The notes under the pieces were generated by a model that saw only the letters and a list, made by a program, of their open reading frames with translations, did no database searches and was not told the DNA's origin. Of a DNA stretch of 40,698 nucleotides, positions 33,901 to 40,698 are shown piece by piece (within the stretch, counting starts at the first letter, position 1; each line of letters opens with the position of its first letter). Source of the DNA: Scytalidium lignicola (lineage: Eukaryota > Ascomycota > Leotiomycetes). The stretch lies in contig NCSJ02000363.1 of NCBI GenBank assembly GCA_002812745.2, positions 1 to 40,698 on the forward strand, read 5' to 3'. The translations under genes were made by a program, and so were the position numbers.

Positions 33901-36680
33901 AAAACTCAAAGAGGGGTTCAAACTAGCTTATAGACTAATTTATCAAACAACTCTTGTTGAGGATAAGGTGATAAAGAAATGGTTACTTGAGAAAATAATG
34001 CTTAGAGGTTTGTACAAAGAAGGTCATAATGAAGCTAGAGCATTACTGCATTATGCAAAGAAAGGAGACAATCTGTTAGGACAATCTTATAATAATTACA
34101 AATACTTGAATAGTAGAACTAAGAAAGACTAATATCCCTTATCATTGATAAATTCAATGATGGACAAACTAAAAGAAACTGTTATATTCACCAAGTTAAA
34201 CTTGTAATCAGCGTTTAATCTGGTTAGGATTAAAAGAGATGATGAATAGAAAGCTGTTATTCAAATGAAATACAGATTATTTAAGCTATTGGTTATGACA
34301 TTCAGTATGACTAATACTCTAGCAATACAATAGAGAATGATGGACTAGATATTAAAGAAATATTTGGAAAAATTCATGATAGTATATCTTGATGATATAA
34401 TTATTTACTCAAAGAATATTGAAGAATACAAGGAGTATGTCAAGCTTATTCTACAAGTGTTGTAAGAGGTAAGATTATATTGTAAACTAGTGAAATGTGA
34501 ATTTCACAAGGAACAAGTTCAGTTCTTAGAATACTGTATTTCTGAGGAAAGAATAGAAACCCTTGATAATAAGATTCAGTTAATCAAGGAATAAGAAGCA
34601 CTTAAGATGGTTAAACAATTATAGAGTTTCTTGAGGTTAACCAACTATTACCAAAGATTTGTAAAAGACTATTCTAAAATCTCCATACCATTAATTAAAC
34701 TCACAAAAAAGGATTAAGCTTATAAATAGAATAACATTGCAAAGGAAGCATTTTAAAGCATTAAGGACACTTTTATAAAAGGAAGTTTCTTAGGAATCTT
34801 CAACTTAAAGAAAGGAATAAGGATTAAAACTGATACCTCTGACATAACATTAAGAGTTATGCTATTATAATCATAGCAGATCAGTAAATAACATTATAAA
34901 GTATTATTAGCATTTTAATCAAGAAAGTTGAATATTGTAAAAAGAAATTATTAAATATTAAACAAAGAGATATTAACCATTGTAAAAGCTCTGAAGTACT
35001 GAAGAGTATATGTTGTTGGATTCAACAAAACAGTTAATATACTTTTAGATTATCATAACCTTTAATACTTTATAATAACTAAGTAATTAAATGTAAGGTA
35101 AGTATGATAAGCAAAGAAGTTATTCAAGTATGATTTTAAGATTACTTATGTAAAAGGCAAAGATAATGAAAGAGTAGATGCTCTAAGCTAGAAGCTTAAG
35201 TACTTAGCTAAAGAAAAGGAGGAAAATGAACTTATATTGAAGGAAGACAAGGGCAGATTCCTAGTATACAATAGAGGACAATTTATAGTTATCATAATGA
35301 TAACAGACAAACATTAAGCTAATCAAATCAAAGATGCAACTAAAAAGGAAAAAGAAGAGAATACTTTACTTAACATGATTAAAGGCAAGTAAGAGAAAAT
35401 TGAAAATATTTAGTATAAGAATAAGAGGTTATATATACTAACGAGATTAGCAGAAGAGTTTGTCAGAGAATAATATAAGCTGTTGTATAATAGATATATA
35501 GAAATAGCTTAATGTTATTACTAAATTAATAAGGATTACTTTATTATAAAACTATAGTTAGTAATAAAGAAAGTAATCGTAGAATGTGAAATCTGTAAGA
35601 AGGTTAAGAATCTAAAAAGAAAGTTTTAAGGATAATTATACTTTATATAAATACTTAATAATCTATAAGAACTGATTGGATAAGATTTTATCATGAAATT
35701 ATTAGTTTTCACAGATTATACAATAAAGGTCAAGTATAACTTTATCTTTGTGGTAACTGAACATCATACTAATTATATAACATTTAAACTGTTTAAGGAG
35801 ACTTAGGAAACAGAGGAGGTAGCTGATATATTCTTATGAAGAATAGTATCTTAATAAGGTTTACTAAAATAGATAATCTTTGATCAAGATACTAAATTCA
35901 CATTTAAGTTTTGAGAAACAATAATAATAAGAATAAGAGTCAAAAGGAAGTTGTTAATAGCATGATATCTATAAACTAACGGAAAAACAAAATGTTTGAA
36001 CAGATGGTTAAAAGGATACTTAAGATGTTATGTTAATTATGATCAAGATAATTAGGTTGATTACTTGTTAATGGCAAAGATAGTATATAATGGCATACTA
36101 TATGAATTAACCAAGATCATTTTATTTTATGCAAATTACAGACAAGAACTAGAAAAATTCTATACTAGACTAGAATTAGAATTTACAAGTAAATCAGCAA
36201 AGATCCATATAAAACAAATAAAAGAAATATAAGAAAAGATTAGGAATTTACTTTAATATATAAAGGAAAGAATGAAGAAGTACTATAATCATAAACATTT
36301 GATAGAACTAATGTATAAAAAAGGGGATAAAGTTTATCTTCTTAGAAAAAACATTAAAACAACAAGATTAAATAATAAACTAGACTAGGTCAAGATAGGA
36401 TTATATGAAATCAAAGAAGTCTATAGACCTTTAACATATAAATTGAAATTACTAATAATAGTTAAGATACATCTTATTTTTTATGTTTTANCTTCTTAAA
36501 CTAGTAATTGAAATCAACTTTAAACNACTAATGCTAGAAGAAGTTAATCCAGAGAAAGAATATGAGATTAAGAAAATCATTAGTTATAAGATGTATTATA
36601 GAAAACTATAATATTTGGTTAAATGAATAAGATATCCAGAAAGTAAGAATAGATAAGAACTTACTTTTAATCTTACAAGT
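30923..36680 (+). pseudogene. Gag-Pol polyprotein remnant of Gypsy copy 1
   Basis: One frame runs from ATG 30,923 to 36,490 with many TAG/TAA/TGA. It starts with a Glu/Ser-rich acidic segment (GSEEGFEEESEEGSEE), then gag. The zinc knuckle CFKCRLLGHITNIY (32,087-32,128) has its last Cys changed to Tyr. The protease site reads NSKA (33,467-33,478) instead of the D-S/T-G-A of active enzymes. RT has an intact VYLDD (34,382-34,396). RNase H has an Asp in TDTSD (34,832). The integrase zinc finger retains CEIC (35,585-35,596). The catalytic region is recognisable as FDQDTKF and TNGKTKCLN, where the usual Glu is Lys. The chromodomain (YEIKKII...YLVK, about 36,561-36,680) is in a frame shifted by one at the ambiguous base 36,491. 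The changes are mainly G-to-A or C-to-T, as expected from RIP. Confidence 0.85.
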
Positions 36681-36717
36681 TATAAGAAGTTATTAAAAGT
36701 ATATTATTAAACTTATC

Positions 36718-37290
36718 CTAGAATAGATTTCCAGGTAATAGAATTACAAAGTTAGAAAAGAAGAGATTAACAACAGAAGAAGAAGCTTTACTTACACAAG
36801 CAAAACACAACTCTTTAAACAGTTTCTCTTGCTTCTCTTTCTCTTTCACAATGTTGAGTTCGTCTAAATACTTTAGGCTATGTCAGGCTATCTTATTCTT
36901 TCACTGTCGAAGAAGAGTCTATTGCTTTTGTAAACGAAGGATTTTAGCCATAACTTCTTCTTCTTTTACTTGTAGTCTGTCCATGGATTTTTCCAAAGAC
37001 TCCTAGTCTTAAGAACAAGGGACATTCTTATCCTAAGAATCAGAAGACATATCACAAGAACACTTTACATGTACACACTCAGAACATTGTGAGGACTTCG
37101 AGAGGTCCACAACGTACTTTTGATTCTCCTTAGAACAATAAGAACAAGGATCCATACTATCGCCAGTATCCTTAATAGTCAAAGCAAGAGTGACTCTCTT
37201 TCTTTTCTTTCTCTTGAGATCAGAAGGAAGGAAGGGGCAAGAACGCTTTGAGGGTATGTTGAAGAAAAGAAAGGATTGACAAACGAACAA
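36718..37290 (-). pseudogene. Antisense ORF in the Gypsy element: Cys-rich plus coiled-coil protein remnant
   Basis: On the strand opposite gag-pol, between the chromodomain and the 3' LTR, a single frame reads from about 37,290 to a stop at 36,718. The first 85 codons are uninterrupted: a basic patch (KRKKRKR) and two CxxC pairs, CSYC (residues 49-52) and CSEC (69-72), followed by CSC (77-79), a possible zinc-binding arrangement. After a few stops of RIP type the same frame continues as a coiled-coil-like region: ESLEKSMDRLQVKEEEVMAK, then LKYLDELNIVKEKEKQEKLF. This Cys-cluster plus heptad-like layout resembles, from memory, hypothetical proteins that recur in many fungal genomes. Plant Tat/Ogre elements are known to carry antisense ORFs in the same place. 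The start codon is unclear; an ATG lies at residue 46, just before the first Cys pair. Function is unknown. Confidence 0.6.
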
Positions 37291-37334
37291 AATAATTCAT
37301 GATGACAAGTTAAGCATCAGGGCAACACTAATAC

Positions 37335-37347
37335 AAAAAGGGGATAA
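37335..37347 (+). other. Polypurine tract of Gypsy copy 1
   Basis: AAAAAGGGGATAA lies immediately before the TGTTACAGG start of the right LTR. This is the expected position for the plus-strand primer of reverse transcription and supports the LTR boundary. Confidence 0.75.
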
Positions 37348-37726
37348 TGTTACAGGTTTTACCTAACAAGCTGATTGGTGTAAGCCTGAGGCTTGATACA
37401 TGGAAGGTGTACATAAAGAACCTAACAATCAGAGGTCACATGATGGAGTCCTGGGATCCCTAAGGGACTCCAGAGGACTCCAAGGACTTTAAGAGGTCCA
37501 GTTGGATTTCATTATCTATATAAGCACATTGTAAGAACATGAGAGTAGACTTCTTGTGTTCAACCTAAATACATTACTAGATCTTACCCTTGACTTAGTT
37601 GCTTACTTGTGTGTCATATGTTTTTGTTGTCCTTGAACATCTACCTTACCCTTGGCTATCCAGTAACCTGGATAGCATAGTTTTGTAATAGTTATCCAGT
37701 AATCTAGATGGTTTAGTTTTGTAATA
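37348..37726 (+). repeat. Shared LTR: right LTR of copy 1 and left LTR of copy 2
   Basis: Starts TGTTACAGG after the polypurine tract and aligns with the left LTR from its first base. It differs by indels and by a replaced GC-rich core (37,441-37,500), and it ends in a 36-bp imperfect tandem duplication (37,655-37,690 and 37,691-37,726), each unit ending TAGTTTTGTAATA. The end could therefore be 37,690 or 37,726. A gag start equivalent to that of copy 1 follows at 37,748. Confidence 0.75.
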
Positions 37727-37747
37727 TTTTAAACATTACTTATCTTG

Positions 37748-40698
37748 ATGAATCAGGATTTGAAAACAAACATACTAGTAAATAATAATAATGAATAATA
37801 ACTTGAAGAAGGTTCTGAAGAAGGTTTTGAAGAAGAATTTGAAGAGGAATTTAAAGAAGAATTTGAGGAAAGTTCAAAAGATAGTTTTGAAGAAGATTAA
37901 GGTAAGAATTAGATTATCAAGGAATTAATGTCTAAGAAGAAGTATTAGAAGAAGTTGTTATATTATCAAAGTAAATTATTAAGTTAACAAAAGGATTAAT
38001 TATTGGAGAATTATCAAAAGTTATAAGAAAGAAGTTAACACTTCTATTACTTAAGCTTGACTTAAAACCAGTTTTAACATTAAGAATTCCAAGTTTAAAC
38101 CTTGATTTAGACTTTGAACTAGAGAACAATACTGAACAGATCTTAATGGTAACCTTTAAAGAAGTTGAAGGTATATCTCGCTTAAACAAGGACTTATTTA
38201 GTATTGAATAATTATTTATTGTTTAAAGATATATATAAGGTTTTATAAGCATTAACATACTTGAGAGGAATAGTAAAAACTTGGTTTTAGCTTTTTAAGG
38301 ACAAATAGTTCATAATAAACAAGGAAATAATAAAATAAGTAATAATTAATATTATTACAAGTTAGGTTAATTATATAAGAGAGTTTAAACACTTGTATAA
38401 AGATGTTGATAAGAAAAGCAATGCTAAAAGATGATTAGCTTACTTTAAACAAACTAAGAGTCTTAATGAATATATAATACTTTATTATTAGTATATAATA
38501 TTAGTTAATTAAGAAGAAGAAGTACATATATATTAGTATAAGATTAGACTGAAAGACTTTATTAAAGAAGAATTATATTAAAAGTTTATAGTTATTATAT
38601 TTAATACTCTTATTAACTTATTTATCAAAATTAAGAATAAATAATATAAGATAAGCTTAGATAAGAAGGGAAGATCTTACTTTAATAGAAGAAAGATTAA
38701 TAGNAAAAAAGGATTATAATAACTTTATAAAGTTAGATGTTATAAAGAAAGGAAAGACTTTTAAAGAAAAGGGAAAGAAGCATTTCAAAAGGAAAAGTAA
38801 AAAGGGGAATTCCTTTAAAATCTCCTCTGAAGAACTTAACAAAAGAAGNAAAAAACAAGTTATACTTTAAGTATAAAATATCCAAACATATAACAAATAC
38901 TTATAAGAAGAACAATAAAGCAAGTATATTAATTAAAGTTAGAATTATAAAAATCCTAAGAATCATGAATATCTTGTCAGAATCATCAGAAGAAGAAAAC
39001 TCAAACAAAGAAAAGAACTCCTTAGAAGAAGAGAAGGAATAACAAAGCTTAGTAATTATACTAAGAATTACTATTAAAACTAATATAGACAAAATAACAA
39101 TAACAAGAATCCTTAAAATAAACTTTGTGCTTATAATAAAAACCTAACGTTTAAAACACTTATAAGGCAATAACCAAAATGAAAGTTATAATAAATGAAG
39201 ATTAATTCTAAAAGTCAATAGAATTTAAATGATTATACTAATGAATTTCGAAGTTATACTAATAAAACAATATCCTGTTTCAAAAGAACTATTAATCTTG
39301 AAATATTACTTTATAATTAGTATAAGAAAACTAAGAGGATAAGAGATCCTGGACAAAAGCTAACTTTTCTGAATTGTATAATAAGAAGAAGTAATTGTCA
39401 AAGTATGAAAACTCAATATTGAAAATCTTACTCTAGTTTATAAGACTAACCTCTAGAATATTATCATTAAGAAAAGAACATATGAATTCTTCTTACTAGT
39501 AAAAAGAACTTGAATTCAAGATAACTTTGACTAAATGCTTAAGGATACTTAGATAATAATAGAGGAAGAATTAAGTTATGTTATATAAGGATAATATAAC
39601 ATATAATACAAAGAACTTCCAATGATAACTTTCTAACAAGAAAGATTNAAAAGTAAAAATATAATATAAAGAAATCTAAAATCTAAGAAAATCAATAAAA
39701 CAACTGCTTAAAGCTAAGTAGTATTATACTCAACAAAAATNAAAAAGAACTAATAAAGATTGTTATTAAACCGGCCAACTAAGATATAAAAGCATTATCT
39801 ATAGTTAATAAATTAAAAGAAGATTCATTACCTTTAAAAGTACTTATAGTATTACCAAGGGAAAACAAGTTAATACAAAAGACTAATCAACAGTTCAATT
39901 AAGAAGTAATAGTATACCCTTTAAATTCTACAAGAAGAATTCCTGTGGAAAGTAACATCTTTATCATTAAGATAAGAGAATGCCTTNAAAAACAAAATAG
40001 TAGAATAAGTACAAAATACACATACATTTATAGAAAATNAAAAGCTCAAATAGACTAAGACTACAGAATCTTAATAAAAAACAAACAACATTATTTGAAG
40101 AACTTTAAGAAAATGCTAAAGATTTAGAAATTGAAGACAATATATCAGTTGATAATGTTAAGAACATTAATCTTTACTTTATAAACAGTAAAAGTTCATT
40201 ATACATAGATATTAAACTATACAAAAGGCTAATAAGAGCCTTGATCAATTTAAAAGCTAAAAGAAACTTTATCAGTAAACAAGTCATAAAACAACTTAAA
40301 CTTAGTATAAAAGTCAAGAATAACAGTTACTTAATATCATTAACAAACAATACTAAGGTTCAAAAGCATATCAACATTCAAACTTAAAACTTGGATATAA
40401 GATATAACAAAAGTTACTAAGAAAAGATATCTTTCAATGTTATAAAGTTAAGAATATATCAAGTTATATTAAGAATCAAATGGATAAAGAAGTATAATCT
40501 AATAATTAATTAAAGAACAAGTACAATTACCTTCTTAGAAGAGAAACAAAACTCAATGTCCTTAGGAATTATCCATGTTGATAAAATTATAAAACATATT
40601 CTTAAAGAATATTATAAATGATTAGAGTTATTCATAAAAAGACTTAATGATTTAGCCTTACCTAAGTACAAACTATAAGACCATAAGATAAAGCTTAA
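37748..40698 (+). pseudogene. Gag-protease remnant of Gypsy copy 2 (partial)
   Basis: Starts with the same MNQDL as copy 1, followed by the acidic Glu-rich segment, then gag and the protease region. Damage is heavier than in copy 1. At the zinc knuckle (about 38,858-38,905) both leading Cys codons have become Tyr (TGT to TAT) and the last is also Tyr, leaving only the His. Stops are frequent, and six ambiguous bases (38,704; 38,849; 39,648; 39,741; 39,987; 40,039) may shift the frame. The stretch from about 40,140, around AATCTTTACTTTATAAACAG, matches the protease start of copy 1 at 33,361 on. Confidence 0.8.

Larger units (their letters stand above)
30546..37726 (+). mobile_element. Ty3/Gypsy chromodomain LTR retrotransposon, copy 1 (full length, inactivated)
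   Basis: LTR to LTR about 7.2 kb: left LTR 30,546-30,901, gag-pol remnant from 30,923, antisense ORF region 36,718-37,290, polypurine tract 37,335-37,347, right LTR 37,348-37,726. Domain order is gag, protease, RT, RNase H, integrase, chromodomain, which is that of chromoviruses. The same right LTR is the left LTR of a second copy, so no 3' target-site duplication can be checked. It is inactive because of many stop codons and altered catalytic residues. Confidence 0.85.
37348..40698 (+). mobile_element. Ty3/Gypsy retrotransposon, copy 2, running off the right edge
   Basis: Begins at the shared LTR. Its interior aligns collinearly with copy 1 from gag to just past the protease (copy 2 to 40,698 corresponds to copy 1 to about 33,910), in the same orientation. 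It has more A/T and more stops than copy 1. Reverse transcriptase and the rest of pol would lie beyond the window. Confidence 0.82.

Overview
The window looks like nuclear DNA of a filamentous ascomycete (Pezizomycotina). Introns are short (59-108 bp) with GTAAGT/GTACGT-type donors. The protein set is typical of these fungi: a Psk1-like AGC kinase, Bcs1, an HPP-family membrane protein, a large secreted catalase, a sedolisin tripeptidyl peptidase and a GNAT enzyme. The right half is extremely AT-rich and full of transposon relics carrying C-to-T/G-to-A damage, as left by repeat-induced point mutation (RIP). The class (possibly Leotiomycetes) is a guess.

Layout. 1-9,061 is normal gene-bearing DNA: a TBC-domain Rab GAP (+, possibly cut by the left edge), the AGC kinase (+), Bcs1 (-) and a two-exon HPP protein (-). 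9,062-11,412 is AT-richer and holds degenerate 34-bp repeats and a broken, unrecognised gene. 11,413-13,854 (-) is a five-exon large-subunit catalase whose only visible lesion is an in-frame TAA at a strongly conserved Trp. A 3.9-kb gap without a recognisable gene follows, then a three-exon sedolisin (17,790-19,746, -), 2 kb of non-coding DNA, and a GNAT acetyltransferase (21,802-22,572, -).

From about 23.9 kb to the right edge the DNA becomes a very AT-rich compartment without recognisable host genes. It contains a 423-bp non-autonomous hAT-like element with a 10-bp terminal inverted repeat and a perfect 8-bp target duplication; a 99-nt perfect palindrome; a 1.25-kb Tc1/mariner relic whose transposase can still be read on the minus strand; and two chromodomain-Gypsy retrotransposons in direct tandem that share the middle LTR (30,546-37,726 and 37,348 to beyond the window). 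The first copy has gag, protease, RT, RNase H, integrase and chromodomain remnants. Between pol and the 3' LTR it also has a minus-strand reading frame for a Cys-rich plus coiled-coil protein. The second copy is more heavily mutated.

The host genes do not form an obvious pathway. Catalase and sedolisin are both predicted secreted enzymes and lie nearest the repeat-rich side. The observations most worth following are the antisense ORF in the Gypsy element, the hAT-like miniature element, the perfect palindrome inside otherwise decayed DNA, and the catalase nonsense codon.
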